A DNA stretch of 64,000 nucleotides from Artemisia argyi (taxonomy: Eukaryota > Streptophyta > Magnoliopsida > Asterales > Asteraceae). The DNA is taken from positions 202,107,322-202,171,321 of the forward strand of contig CM060680.1 of NCBI GenBank assembly GCA_030686995.1, written 5' to 3'. Numbering within the stretch: the stretch's first letter is position 1; every line of letters begins with the position of its first letter. Below are positions 1-12,143 of this stretch, piece by piece. The translations under genes and the position numbers were made by a program. The notes beneath the pieces were generated by a model that had not been told where the DNA came from, did not search any database, and saw only the letters and a list, made by a program, of their open reading frames with translations.

Positions 1-1
1 T

Positions 2-190
2 TCGGATAGTGATGAGGATGAGGTTCTTAACACGTTCGACAAATCAGCAAATCTTTTTGGTGTAGGTCATGAGCGTGAAGATGAGTTTGATGACTATGAT
101 GATTACTCGAAGCAAATTTATGATCTTCCAGGGGAATTGGATGCTCTTAATGCCATTTATGGCTTTAATCTCCAAGGTCGTAGGAAGTAG
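2..190 (+). pseudogene. C-terminal end of a probable hAT-type transposase, cut by the window edge
   Basis: An open frame enters from the left edge and ends at a TAG at 188-190, giving 62 residues. The protein is acidic (a run of Asp/Glu with Ser near the start, then DEFDDYDDY) and ends in LQGRRK. No catalytic motif lies inside the window. The assignment to a hAT transposase is inference. It rests on the GGGT/CCCGTG-rich tail directly downstream (about 360-525), which looks like the subterminal repeats of plant hAT elements. It could equally be the end of an unrelated acidic host protein. Confidence 0.35.
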
Positions 191-359
191 TTTATATTTT
201 TGTCCGAGTCTTTCAATACTATGTAGTAGTGGTTTTGTTTTCTTGTCTAGAGAATAGGAAATATCTTGTTATGTAAGTTTTTCGCCTATGTAACGGGCTG
301 AGATATAGGATTCACTCATATCCGTTGTACTTAAATGTTTTTTGGAGTAATATATTTAC

Positions 360-525
360 CGGGTCGTTGACCTTTTACCCAAAAAAAAATACCCGCGGGC
401 ATGGGCATGGGTAAAAAATTGTACCCATTGGTGGGTGGCGGGTGGGTGGTGGGTGAGAAAAAAACTACGTGAGCGGGTGACGGGTTAAAGGTACCCGTGC
501 CCATTGCCCACGAGTGCCATTCCTA
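360..525. repeat. hAT-like subterminal repeat region
   Basis: Short runs of GGGTGGG/GGGCATGGG on one side face CCCGTGCCCATTGCCC on the other, over about 165 bp. This density of short inverted G/C-rich words is typical of hAT element ends. The 5' end of the element would be left of the window, so no target duplication can be checked. Confidence 0.4.
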
Positions 526-549
526 GTCCTCGGTCAAGAGAAGATCCTT

Positions 550-1360
550 CATGTCCTATCCAAATACTACTAAAACTTTGAAAATGACTTGTTTCCAACG
601 TGAGTATTAATTTCACCCATGTTATGACCACATTGTTTCATCAATCATTCACCATCGCATCATCCTTTTTACTTCATCAATAAGGCTATGTTTCGCACAC
701 AAGATTATTGGGAGATTGTGCTTATTTTTTCAAAAAATAAGCTACTTAAAAAATAATTTTTGTTTGGCAGATATAACTTATAAGAGATTCTAAAAAAAAT
801 AATCTTTCATAATCTCTTAAAACAAAAGGTTACTTAATGTAGCTTATAAAAATAATCTCTTTTTATAATCTGCAGCACCAGCACCATCTCCAGCACCAGC
901 ACCAGTTCCAGCAACAGTTACTTTCGTCAAACATACCCTTGATACACCCATTATTTGTTTTCGTTGATTATTAATTTCACCCATGTTCATTTTTATCCTT
1001 TGAAATGACGACATTGTTTCATCAATCATTCACCATCGCATCATCCTTTTTACTTCATCAATAAATACACCCATTATTTGTTTTAGTTGATTATTATTTT
1101 TGATTTTTTATGAACTACTTATATACGGGATTTGAGTCTAGCATCATATAGACTAGAACATAATCTAAGTCTTTTAGGAATGGATAGTAGTTATATAAAT
1201 AAAATAAAAATTGGACTTTGACTATCGGACTTACACATATTTACTATTTACTAGTAATGTTTATTAACTTCTCACTAAACTAGTAATGTTTATTAAATTC
1301 TCGTTGATCTTTTCATATGGGTATCATATTTAATTTAGATTTTCACAGTAACATAAAAAA
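550..1360. repeat. dispersed repeat, copy A (matches 9960-10720 and 14755-14835)
   Basis: Blocks such as cattgtttcatcaatcattc, catatagactagaac and tctcgttgatc recur in the same order in 9960-10720 and 14755-14835. Within copy A a stretch of about 125 bp is itself duplicated (608-683 plus 939-968, then 969-1104), and a MITE sits in the first unit. No coding frame is visible. Copy B is split by the Helitron at about 10.7-14.7 kb. Confidence 0.7.
684..938 (-). mobile_element. MITE with GG(G/C)TATGTTTG ends
   Basis: The two ends are inverted copies of GG(C/G)TATGTTT. The interior has alternating AT-rich words (agattat, aataagctac) shared with the copies at 20831-21062 and 21064-21250. The neighbouring second unit of the host repeat shows the empty form (catcaataaatacaccc), so this is an insertion. 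TAA precedes it and TTG follows, perhaps a decayed 3-bp target duplication of the PIF/Tourist type. The superfamily is not settled. Confidence 0.6.
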
Positions 1361-1391
1361 GGGATCATAGGGTTTAGTGGCATAAAAATGT

Positions 1392-2338
1392 GAGAAAATT
1401 CTCGAATGATGCCAAATAGTTGAGAATTTTCTCAAATTATGTCAAAAATAAGTGGGTTTCCTAAAAGAATCATGTGCAAATGTGCGAATGTGCGATTCCA
1501 CTAGAATTGTGACATGTGTCCATACCAAAGGTACAAAACCAATCATTTACAGGCCCACATGAACACCAATCAACACCAAGCAGATGTGCGAACGACAGTT
1601 GTGCGAATTCCTACTAATGTGCGATAAAAAATCTTTTTTTTTTCAGTCACCATCAACACCACCATCACCACCTGATCAACACCACAATCACCACCACAGA
1701 TCCGGTTTCTACAAGTAAACTTTCCAAGTTTACATGAACACAGTGATCCCCACTTAAAAAACCATCACAAACACCACCAATCACACACTAATAACTTCCA
1801 CTTCACTCTCACAAACCCTCCAATTTTAAATAAACTCAAACACCCCATTACATGGCCAACACATTCACACCCATATTCTCAAACTGGATACCAACCCAAT
1901 ACTAATATTTCTATAAAATTATTAATCCTACACTTAAAATGCTCTTGTTTGGTTTATGCACACCAGGTGTTTGACGAAATGCCTCAAAGTACTTTAATTG
2001 CTTTTAATTACATGATTGCGGGTCAAATTTGTTTAGGAGGCTTGTGTTGTGTGGTGAGAGGCCTGATGGGTATACTTTTTCCATGGTTTTGAAGGCGTTG
2101 GGTTGCGGAAATTGGTGTAGGATTGGGAAAGAGGTTCATGGGCAGATTGTCAAGTCTTGTGTGGTTGTGGATGATGTGCTTTTGACTGCGTTGGTTGATT
2201 TATATGTGAAGAGTGGGAGATTGGTTATGCGAGACGGGTGTTTGATTTTATGATGGACGGGTGATGGCGGATCTGTGGTGGTGATGGTGGTGTTGATCAG
2301 GTGGTGATGGTGGTGTTGATTGGTGTTGATGGTGACTG

Positions 2339-2378
<40 letters not shown>

Positions 2379-2618
2379 TTTTTTATCGCACATTAGTAGG
2401 AATTCGCACAACTGTCGTTCGCACATCTGCTTGGTGTTGATTGGTGTTCATGTGGGCCTGCAAATGATTGGTTTTGTACCTCTGGTATGGACATGTGTCA
2501 CAATTCTAGTGGAATTGCACATTCGCACATTCGCACATGACTTTTTTGGGAAACCCACTTATTTTTTGCATCATTTGAGAAAAGCCTCAACTTTTTAACA
2601 ACATTTGAGAATTAACTC
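1392..2618. mobile_element. Pack-MULE: long-TIR Mutator-like element carrying a PPR fragment
   Basis: A left arm of about 320 bp (1392-1711) is repeated in inverted orientation at about 2265-2618. Both arms share CACACAACTGTCGTTCGCAC-type sequence, an AC-rich stretch (caccaccatcaccacctg) and a homopolymer. The flanks are taaaaatgt (1383-1391) and taaaaatat (2619-2627), a 9-bp target duplication with one mismatch, as expected for MULEs. The centre holds no transposase, only a broken PPR fragment. A run of about 37 A in the right arm is an expanded form of the short T-run in the left arm. Confidence 0.8.
1928..2265 (+). pseudogene. captured PPR (pentatricopeptide repeat) gene fragment
   Basis: Three reading frames in sequence give PPR-like text: first a segment with KCSCLVYAHQVFDEMPQST, then after a frameshift near 2030 a segment with RPDGYTFSMVLKALG and KEVHGQIVKSC, then after a second shift near 2228 YARRVFDFMMDG. 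The order and spacing fit the PLS-type PPR proteins that act in organelle RNA editing and processing. It covers only about three repeats, has no start codon or targeting peptide, and lies between the arms of a MULE. It is therefore a transduplicated fragment, not a working gene. Confidence 0.75.
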
Positions 2619-2627
2619 TAAAAATAT

Positions 2628-3734
2628 GGTAGGTTCGGATATTTACTTCTCAAGATAATAATTGAGCGAACTATTTATATGGAGTTATTGCCAAACCAAG
2701 TACTAGAACAAACAAAGTAATTACCAATGTGCTGTCGTTAAACTATTTGCTAATACATCACTTCAATCATTTAAATTTATTAAATAAATGTAATTATATA
2801 TGAAGTAAATAATAACAAAAAAATCATACGTATTACCAACAAAGTTAAACCCCATAATTCATGACTTCATGTACCCCTGCTTTCTTATCCATACACTGAT
2901 CAAGCACTTTAGTAACTGAACGTACTTCGATGACCAATCAAGAATCATGGCTCTGTCTGTACACATACGTAAACAAACAACTTGCGGTTCCACATTAGGT
3001 AGGATTTCGTATTGAATGGGGATCAGTCAAATATGCACCATATACAAAAATACAAAATGAGTGTGTGCTTGATAACAGGGATTTGATATAGTTTACGTTT
3101 ATCTTTCAAATAATGTACCAGCTTAATTATCTAAATGATTTAATACATAGTGTGTGTTGTTATTGTTTATTTTTTAAAAACAGGCAACATGTATTAAAGG
3201 AACCAAAGAACATAATACAAAATAAATGGCAGCCCGCCTCCTCAAGAAGACCATTGAAGAGAAAGGGACCAAGGAAATAGAAAACAACACATAGGGTGTG
3301 TACAGCCGAAATAATTGCCCAAGTATGAAGTAACACACACTAACTGACACGACAATGATCCTAACACACTGACCCATGACCCACCCTCTAATTGATAAAA
3401 CAAGACCAGGTGGAAAATTAAAACGGATCTGACACACATGTGTTTGTACTTTGTTTGACAAGACTCTAACTTACATATTATACACATCACACACTACACT
3501 GACAGACCAAAACAGATGATGCAGAACATGTACTGCAGCCCCACTGATCACATAAATTTAACTAAAGCACAACTAGACTGATCTCACTGATTATTTGCAG
3601 TGGATACTATAATTTGAACAATTAATTTCCAGACCTTAGTGTAGCCGAATCTTGAGTGGTCCTGGTAACCATTGTTGCCAATCTAACTGTTTGTATTTGT
3701 TTGATCTTCTCACTATCCATTAAAAGCTTTTAAG
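2628..3734. other. no gene recognised
   Basis: AT-rich DNA with only short frames on both strands (for example on the minus strand at 3174-3490) that match nothing I know. No terminal repeats are evident. Confidence 0.5.
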
Positions 3735-5210
3735 TTGGATAGCAATTCACATGTGGTTCGAGTTGGTATCACTCAACCATGACGTCATTTACATAAATTA
3801 GAAGATGCCGGCCTTTGATTTTGTATCAGGTTTCGACCACACTAGGCTGAAACCGGAAGTTATCTAATTGAACGTGTGACATAGCCTAATTAGCTCCAGT
3901 TAAGCCATCATATAGATTATCATTGCTAATGAATTAGTTTGTGATGATTATAAGGTATGCTCGCCAAACATCATAATATATTGGAGATACAAGACATATC
4001 TCACATAGGACATGCCTTTTGTTTCTTCAACTTATATGCATAATTGTGATGATCACGAAAAATAATATAGCGCCAAACTTTTTTGATGCCATTACCAACC
4101 CGATGCACGATATCCCCATGTAAATGAAGAAAATCTGCAACTATTGGCAAAAACCCCCAAAATGCCGTTCGAGACCATATAATTTCCATAACAAAGCTGA
4201 AAGCTATTTATTATCATCAGTTTACGGGCGTACTGCACAATAGTACTAGTTTAAATAAAATAAAATAAAAAAAATTGTGTTTTAGCTTTCTCACTCAGTA
4301 ATTCTTTGTCCATGAAAGTACTTGTAGTTATTATAAAACTAAACTAAAACATGTATATTAAATTTTGGTTTCAAGTACCAAAAAATGCGCATCAAATTGC
4401 ATCATGAATGCCCACTAATCCATTGGTACAATTAAAACAAAGGAGGCTGCCCACTAATTGATTAAGACCTGAAGTCCTCAAAATGGGCATTGGGCAATCT
4501 TGAAGAAGAGAATGTTTTGTGTAGGCACACTTGCATATAAATATTGAGAAGGGAATATATTAGCTACAATGCAATTGTAGCCAACTCCCTACAATTTATG
4601 ATATAATTTATGAGTTTTGTTGGTCCATGAGTCTTTTTAGCGGGTTCCTAATTCTTTTCTTATGTAATTTATATGAAGAATTGTAGCCAATTTGCTACAA
4701 GAATTGTAGCAAAGCTATCCCCGTGGAAAAACTTAGATGAAGTGAGATAATATGTGGAATATATGTGTCATATTTTCATGTGGGTAGGAGGATAAGTAGA
4801 CACGTACAAAGAGTAGAAAGATATAGCCATACTCATAAATATTTCTTTGCTCATAAAATTCATATAGTAGATATCAAGATATGTTTTGTGTAAACCTTGA
4901 GTTTTAGTTTTAACTCACACTGCTTTTTACAAAACTTGAACCCACATACATGTCAGCCAAACTATTACTGTATTATTCTTTTTGCTTTAACAAAACACTA
5001 TTAATAACAAGTTATCTTTAAATTAGTGTCTCGAATCATATCAATAGTCAAAGCTCGATCCACAACCAGGTGTTCACGCTGAACTGTAGCTATCTTGGCT
5101 GAAAATTTTCTCCATTTTCGACTCGGATTTGACTTCAGCTGGTCCAATCCAATCTGAAATGAGTTTATATCATGGTACATTCCTAAATAAATGAGTACTT
5201 ATTATTATAT
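3735..5210. repeat. direct segmental duplication, copy 1
   Basis: From gtggttcgagttggtatcac to cctaaataaatgagtactta this stretch runs collinear with 6279-8030 at high identity. No credible coding frame is present in either copy; the 62-91 aa minus-strand frames are not recognisable. Copy 1 has an extra insertion at 4546-4834 that copy 2 lacks. Confidence 0.85.
4546..4834. mobile_element. MULE-like MITE with 9-bp target duplication
   Basis: Flanked by ataaatatt at 4537-4545 and again at 4835-4843. The paralogous site in the other duplication copy (7112-7120) has a single ataaatatt, giving the empty site directly. Inside are inverted tagctacaa / ttgtagcaaagct words. The outermost ends are only loosely inverted. 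A related internal sequence occurs at 15437-15626. Confidence 0.75.
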
Positions 5211-5622
5211 AATCATTCTTCGAGTTTAGCCAAATGGCACAAAATGTTCGAAAATTTCGAATGCAAAGAGTCCGAATGAATATACAAAAAAGGCGAAGAA
5301 ATTTTGCAATGGAAGCACAACCCCATAAACAATATAAACTTAATGTTCATCTACTACAATACCATTTGTCAGATTTTTTCAAAATCCAATAGGAAAATTT
5401 ACGTAAGTTCAACTTTATGGTGTAAAACAATTGGAGATGATAGATATGAAGTTTGGTAACCAAAGACACCACAAGTTGCAAGTTCAAAATATTGGGCTAC
5501 CAGTCCCTGGATTATTAAAGATTGGGCTTCAATGTCTACGTATTATAAAATTGGGCTACCAATCTCCTGACTATTTTCTTCATATTGGGCTGTTATAAAC
5601 CCCATTTTAGTTATGTTATTTT

Positions 5623-6151
5623 TAGGGGTGTTCATGGTTCGGGTAATAAACCGAACAAACCGAACCGAACTGAAAAAAACTCGAACCGAACATATAACCG
5701 AACCGAACTTGTTAAAACCGAACCGAACCGAATTAAAAATTCGGTTTTTGGTTTGGATATGGGTTTGCCTATCACAACCGAAAACCGAATTTATATAAAT
5801 ATATTTTTTTTATATATTTATATTATTTTATATATAAAAAATGTCCATTAAAATTTTATACTAGTACTAATATAAAAAACACTTTTTTTATGCTTGAAAG
5901 ATTTTTTTTTTGCCAAAAATATATATAATTAAATTTAAATAAAAATATAAATAGTGTAATTCAAGTACAAAATTCGGTTTTCGGTTTTGACCCATAACCG
6001 AACCAAACTTAGGTTCGGTTCTCGGTTCGGTTCGGTCATAGATATTTTCGGTTCGGTTCGGTTTTCGGTTATGACCCAAAAAATAATTTTAACCGAACAA
6101 CCTGAACCGAATAAACCGATTAACCGAGAACTGAACCGATCAACACCCCTA
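5623..6151. mobile_element. hAT MITE with AACCGAACC subterminal repeats
   Basis: The ends taggggtgttcatggttcgg and its inverted counterpart (gatcaacacccccta-type) are flanked by an exact 8-bp target duplication gttatttt (5615-5622 and 6152-6159). Both termini are packed with ACCGAAC or its reverse complement, the usual binding-site clusters of hAT elements. The 529-bp element has no transposase. Confidence 0.88.
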
Positions 6152-6278
6152 GTTATTTTGATAACCAAAGCTTTACATTAATTTTTAAATAGTTCAATAT
6201 TTTTTCAGCTATGTAAAAATAACCCGAATGTCCAGATTGATCAATTTATAAAACTTGGTTATTATTTAGCAGAGATAG

Positions 6279-8030
6279 CAATTCTCCCGTGGTTCGAGTT
6301 GGTATCACTCAAACATGACGTCATTTACATAAATTAGACGATGTCGGCCTCTAATTTTGTATCAGGTTTCGACCACACTAGGCTGAAACCCGAAGTTCTC
6401 TAATTGAACGTGCGACATAGCCTAATTAGCTCCACTTAAGCCATCAAATAGATTATCATTGCTAATGAATTTTTGTTGTGATTACAAGCTCTATACATTG
6501 ACCCACTTTATCGTATATAAGGTACGCTCGCCAAACATTATAATATATTGGTGATACAAGACATATCTCACATAGGACATGCCTTTTGTTTCTTCAACTT
6601 ATATGCATACTTGTGGTGATCACAAAAAAATAATATAGCGCCAAACCTTTTTTATGCCATTACCAACCCGATGCACAATATCCCCATGTAAATGAAGAAA
6701 ATCTGCAACTATTGGCAAAAACCCCAAAATGCCGTTCGAGACCATATAATTTCCATAACAAAGCTGAAAACTATTTATAATCATCACTTTACGGGCGCAC
6801 TGCACAATAGTACTAGTTAAAAAAAATAAAAATAAAAAAATAAAAAATAAATCAAATTGTGTTTTAGCTTCCTCACTCAATAACTCTTTGTTCATGAAAG
6901 TAGTTATTATAAAACTAAACTAAAACATGTATATTAAATTTTGGTTTCAAGTACCAAAAAATGCGCATCAAATTGCATCATGAATGCCCACTAATTCATT
7001 GGTACAATTAAACAAAGGACGCTGCCCACTAATTGATTAAGACCTCAAGTCCTCAAAATGGGCATTGGGCAATCTTGAAGAAGAGAATGTTTTGTGTAGT
7101 CACACTTGCATATAAATATTTCTTAGCTCATAAAATTCATATAGTAGATATCAAGATATGTTTTGTGTAAGCCTTGAGTTATAGTTTCAACTCACGCTGC
7201 GTTTTACAAAACTTAGAACCACCATATGTCATTTCATATAGAAGTGACAAATTGAGACTCACTAGTTAAACATGTATTTAGTTGGGTAAATATTTACGAA
7301 AAGATGGTCTAGTTGAGTCTCAATAAATACTATAGATGGTTCATGATTTGTAAATACATCTAACTTGTCAATTTTTGTTCTTCCGTGTGGTCATTTTTTT
7401 TTTACGCTATTAAATCACAAACCTTTCAAAATTCGATATTTGTATGTATTTTGTGACTATTCTACCTTTATTTTATTTTTTCAAATTTTTGAAGGGTAAA
7501 ATTGTCATTTTACATAAATAATATAGACGCAAATTTTGAAATTTAAAAGTTTTGTGTTTTAATAGCAAAAGAAAAAAAGATGACTCCATGGAAAAACAAA
7601 AGTTAACAAGTTATATGCATTTTCAAGTGATTAGCCCATACTATAGATGGTTCTAGTTGTTTATTTAATAAAAAAAATGTAATTATATAATAATTACCCA
7701 ATAGATATACCCGGTTTTAGTTGTTTATTTAATTAAAAAAAAGTGTAATTATGTGACAAGTTATATGCGTTTCCAAGTGATTAGCCAAAGTACATTCTTT
7801 TGGTTTTAACAAAACACTATAAATAACAAGTTAGCTATAAATCAATGTCTCGAATCATATCGGTAGTCAAAGCTCGATCCACAACCAGGTGTTCAGGCCA
7901 AACCGTAGCTATCTCGGCAGAATATTTTCTTCATTTTCGACTCGGATTTGACATCAACTGGACCAATCTAATCTTAAATGAGTTTATATCATGGTACATT
8001 CCTAAATAAATGAGTACTTATCATTATATT
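6279..8030. repeat. direct segmental duplication, copy 2
   Basis: Collinear with 3735-5210. Relative to copy 1 it carries about 560 bp of extra AT-rich sequence at roughly 7225-7785, which itself contains a diverged repeat (words such as acaagttatatgc and caagtgattagcc occur twice). No gene is recognised. Confidence 0.8.
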
Positions 8031-9497
8031 GGACTTGCACCAAACAACATACAATTTGCATGTGGTGATGTTCCCAAATGGGGGGAGGACCTCATGATAC
8101 AACATGTATTTTGAAGACCAAATTTATTACTAATAATTCCTTTCATATTGTTTTATTGTCATGTTACAAGGGTTTTTATGAAATTGTTTTCTTGTATAGA
8201 GGAAAAAGTAGCACACAAGTTATGGAACATTATCACAACAAAAACAGTAACAATAACATAATCAATCCTGCCAGAGTGATATATGGAAAGGTAATATATA
8301 AACAATCATCCCCTTAACCCTTAAGTGAGAGTATACCCTGAAGGCTGAGAGTAAAGAGATTGCTTTTAGAACGACTTATGAGCAAATATGACATGTAATG
8401 CATGGTGTGTGTCATTATAGACGCATTATCTGAACCCTTAAGACTAATTTGTTCAACATTAATAAGCTATGTTAGCTTGTTAAATGGAAAAACATGATGT
8501 AGGAAGGAAAAAAAAAAAATATTGTTTGCTCGCAGCCATTAACGGTTAACCAAAAACTTAAAGAGGTCTTATTCTTTCACAATGATGTGTTCTTTATGAC
8601 AAAGTAATGACCTTTTCTATTCAAAATTTCTATTATACGGAGTAATTAGATTGCAATTATTTTTTTATTTTTATTTTTATTTTTATTTTTTATTTTTATT
8701 TTTTTGAAAAACAATTTATTCCAAACCAAAACCAATTACAAATAAAGGCATCCATTACCTTAAATGGCAATGATAATAGTCTTGTAAAAGTTGTAAATCT
8801 ATAGAAAAACAAGATACACTTGAGTTCTTTTATCCAAACTTGTATGTGATTCATCGAAAGGTATATTTTCGTTTAACAAAACAGATTATAAATTTGTTGC
8901 TGGTTTTTCTTGGATATAATAAACTAGTGTAGCATTTTTAATCATTGAACTATTTGATTGTTTAATTATTGATCTATGAAAAGCCTGTAACATGTATAAA
9001 AAATGTGCTTGCTTAATTTAATGTATCTAGCGAATGAGAGAGAGGGAGACTCGTTTAACTAGTTTGGATTTTTGGCTTGATTACATTTGTAATAATCAAA
9101 AACCACACTATGATATTCAGACTATATATCAGTAGACGAAGTGAAATATATATGTGCTACTAATAAAAGGGTAGTAATAAAATAAAACGTACTTAGTGAT
9201 AAAATAAAAACGTACTTATTTAGTTGAGTGATAATATATAAACCTAAAACATAGATAATAGACCTAATTCATTCATTTTCATGACAAGTGTCAAACACTT
9301 ATTCTCTTTATATCTAAATTAGGAATTTCGCCCGCATCCGATCCTCAATTCTTGTTCACCCCGGATGATCGTGTTGGGTGAATTTCCCATTTCAAATAAG
9401 ATTCCGGGCTCGATCCGGTTTAATATCAAGGTGATTGGGTTTTAGTTTTAGACATACAATTCATTTTCCTATTTTGGTAAACGTTTACTAGTCTATA
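8031..9497. other. no gene recognised
   Basis: Non-coding AT-rich DNA. A T-rich low-complexity run of (ATTTTT)n lies at about 8658-8703. The 79-aa frame at 8078-8317 shows no known domain. Confidence 0.5.
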
Positions 9498-9717
9498 TCT
9501 ATACTACTATATAATGTATTTGTGACTATTCTATAATTAGAAAGGCTTAAAAATTCAGACTTTTACTTACTAATTATAGAAACAACCACCCATAACAATC
9601 ACCCCTAACAATTTATAATCATCTCAACAACCACCCCAACAACCACTTTCCACCACCCCACCTCCCTCCTCTTCACCCCCAATAATCCGCCCCCGCATTG
9701 CGCGGGCACCTTTCTAG
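9498..9717 (+). mobile_element. small non-autonomous Helitron
   Basis: It begins with TC after an A (TCTATACTACTATATAATG) and ends with CTAG before a T. A hairpin of cccgc/gcggg (9692-9696 and 9702-9706) sits 11 bp before the end. These are the structural hallmarks of Helitrons, which make no target duplication. The 220-bp element has no coding sequence. The same 5' end occurs on the minus strand at 24025-24307. Confidence 0.85.
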
Positions 9718-9959
9718 TGATATATAAAACATGAGCAATCATTTTGACACACTTCATACTTCAAAAGTTTATTCCTAACCTAAAAATGGGCATATTTGAG
9801 GTTGTGGTTTCAATTTTGTCTACTTCTTTCTTTAATCATGCTGTTACGCGATATACTTAGTTGATGAAGGCCGCCAGATAATCAATTTTCTTCTTCTTAA
9901 TACATTTTCAGGCAACTTTGATTAGTCGTTTAACACGTCTCATTTTTAGCTAAATTGGT

Positions 9960-10614
9960 AAATCTCCCATATACAAATCCTACTAAAAATCTTTGAAAAT
10001 GACTTGTTTCTAACGTGAGTATTAATTTCACCCCCATGTTCTTTTTTATCCTTTGAGAATATAAAACTCTAAACAATAAGGGAAAAATATTTGTTAGAAA
10101 CGGAGATCTAAGGACCTTATCAAATGGAAAACAACATCTCAACGTTCGATATGGCCAAAAGGTTGCCTAATAATCCAAGAAATGTCACATGAATTCTAAC
10201 CACATTGTTTCATCGATCATTCACCATCACATCATCCTTTTTTTACTTCATCAATAAATACACCCATTATTTGTTTTTGGTGGTTATTGTTTTTCTATTT
10301 GTATGAACTACCGATATGGAATCCGAGTCTAGCGTCATATAGACTAGAACATGGTCTAACATTTTTAAGAGTGCAAGGTGCAGGGGAATCATCACATCAT
10401 CTTGTATCATATAACAACCCCTCGCCCCCACTCGCTCCAAAAAGAAAAACGAACGAGCAATCTCCATGGCCATGCACCTATAACACATATGCAACGGTGT
10501 AGTATAACAAGCACGGTGGTGTCATAGGTGTCATTTTGGCACCTATAACACGTTATAGGGTCAGTGCACCGCGCCCAATTAGAAATGATGTTGGTGTGAC
10601 TCACTAAAGAAGTG

Positions 10615-10665
<51 letters not shown>

Positions 10666-10720
10666 ACTTGACTGTCGGACTTACAAATATTTAGTACTAT
10701 TTAAATATTTACAATGTTAA
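9960..10720. repeat. dispersed repeat, copy B (5' part)
   Basis: Collinear with 550-1260: the blocks gaaaatgacttgtttc, cattcaccatcacatc and catatagactagaac appear in order. The rest of the repeat resumes at about 14755, so roughly 4 kb of foreign DNA was inserted. A 47-bp A run (10617-10663) sits near the right end. Confidence 0.7.
10617..10663. repeat. poly-A run
   Basis: 47 consecutive A residues. It lies inside dispersed repeat copy B, not next to a recognisable retrogene. Confidence 0.95.
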
Positions 10721-11436
10721 AAGCTTTACAAATGCATCATTTCATACCACATCACTCAACCATTATCTTAACTACATATAAAGAGGAAATGGTTAAATGT
10801 GAAATGTTGAGTTGTTGAAAAGTCATATGAGAGAGAAAAATAAAGAGGAAATATTGAAACCGGAATTCTTGTATCTAATATCACAACTCACACCACACAA
10901 AAAACACACACGTAAAACCCTCTCCATCTCTTCCACCACAGAACTCCTCTACCACCGCACGTCACCACCACCGCACATCACAACCATAGATCCCCACGAC
11001 CCCAGAAACCAAACAACCACCGAAACCCACCCCTCCACTGAAACAACACCACCACAGAACCACAACCACCGAGATTAACCACCAAGATGAACCACCAAGT
11101 TTTGAGGGTTTTTTTTTAATAGATCTATGTTTATTAATCTAATTTTGAAGATTTTTGTTTGCAGATCTATAGTTTTTATTTGCAAATCTAAGATTTGATA
11201 TAATTTTTGGCATTGTTTTTACAACCGCCACCATCCACCGCCGCTGTCTCGGTTCAATTAATCATCAGGTAAAATCACCATTTCTTTAATCTATACATTT
11301 TATTATTGGTGAGATATCTGTTTTGTGATTCTTAGCGCCCTTATGTGGTTTTCATATTTATCGCACTTTTTGTGGCTTATGTTAAATTTTTTCAAGTTTA
11401 TTTTGACATGGTAAGCTTGTATAAGCCAAAAACTTT

Positions 11437-11679
11437 TAAGGGGGTGTTTGTTCGGCTTATACGGCGGGCTTATGGCTTATTTGATTTTCGACTTATTTTG
11501 AAATTCGACTTATCTAAGTTTAACATGTCATAATATGCTTATATAAGCTGAAAAGTTTCAAAATAAGCCACAAAAGTGAGCTTACAAAACATAAGCCGGT
11601 TTAGAAGTGTAAAATGTATCATTTAAAATTTCAATAAGCTGAAAAGCCCATCAAATAAGCTAAAACAAACACCCCCTTA
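11437..11679. mobile_element. hAT-like MITE with TAAGGGGGTGTTTG ends
   Basis: Perfect 14-bp terminal inverted repeats TAAGGGGGTGTTTG / CAAACACCCCCTTA enclose a palindromic AT-rich interior with repeated ataagc/gcttat words. I find no 8-bp target duplication. A related palindromic stretch with a 13-G run follows at about 11765-11970. A fragment like the interior lies at about 20700-20830. Confidence 0.6.
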
Positions 11680-12143
11680 TTTATGCACCGGAACAGTTAG
11701 AAAAGTGCTCACCAAGTTTTGTAATCTACAATAGCGTGTCTGCTAATAAGTACTAAAAGATTTTAGGGGGGGGGGGGGGTTGGTTTAAAATTTATTTTTG
11801 GGCTTACGAGCTTATCTCATTTCGGCTTATTTTTCATAAGCTGACTTATTTTTAAACTTGTGGGCTTATATAAGCCGATAAGTTACAACATAAGCCGGTT
11901 ATGCTTATGTAATATAAGGCCGAAATGAGATATAAACTCATAAGACCAAAAATATAATAATATACTCAACATGGTTTTTGTTATATGATTGTATAGCTTT
12001 TATGGTGAGATAAGTAAGCTTATCATGCATTATTAATGAATGTGCAGCCAAGGCAGTACAAGGAACAACAGTCGCGCAGGAAGTTTGCTAAAGTGTAAAC
12101 GGAGCTTCGTATTTTTGAAGAGTGGATTGGATTGGAAATGGCT

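Noticed and set aside
844..1029. Gly/Ala-rich peptide on the minus strand
   Set aside because: Comes from the caccag-type repeat at the end of a MITE.
2136..2598. Frames with poly-Lys or poly-Phe/His
   Set aside because: Translation of the A run and AC-rich arm of the Pack-MULE.
3174..3490. Overlapping minus-strand frames of 82-95 aa
   Set aside because: No domain, no splice structure and no neighbouring gene; likely chance.
10812..11078. 88-aa Thr/Pro/His-rich frame
   Set aside because: CA/CC-rich leader sequence, probably the old EIF1AD 5' UTR; no domain and no coding bias.
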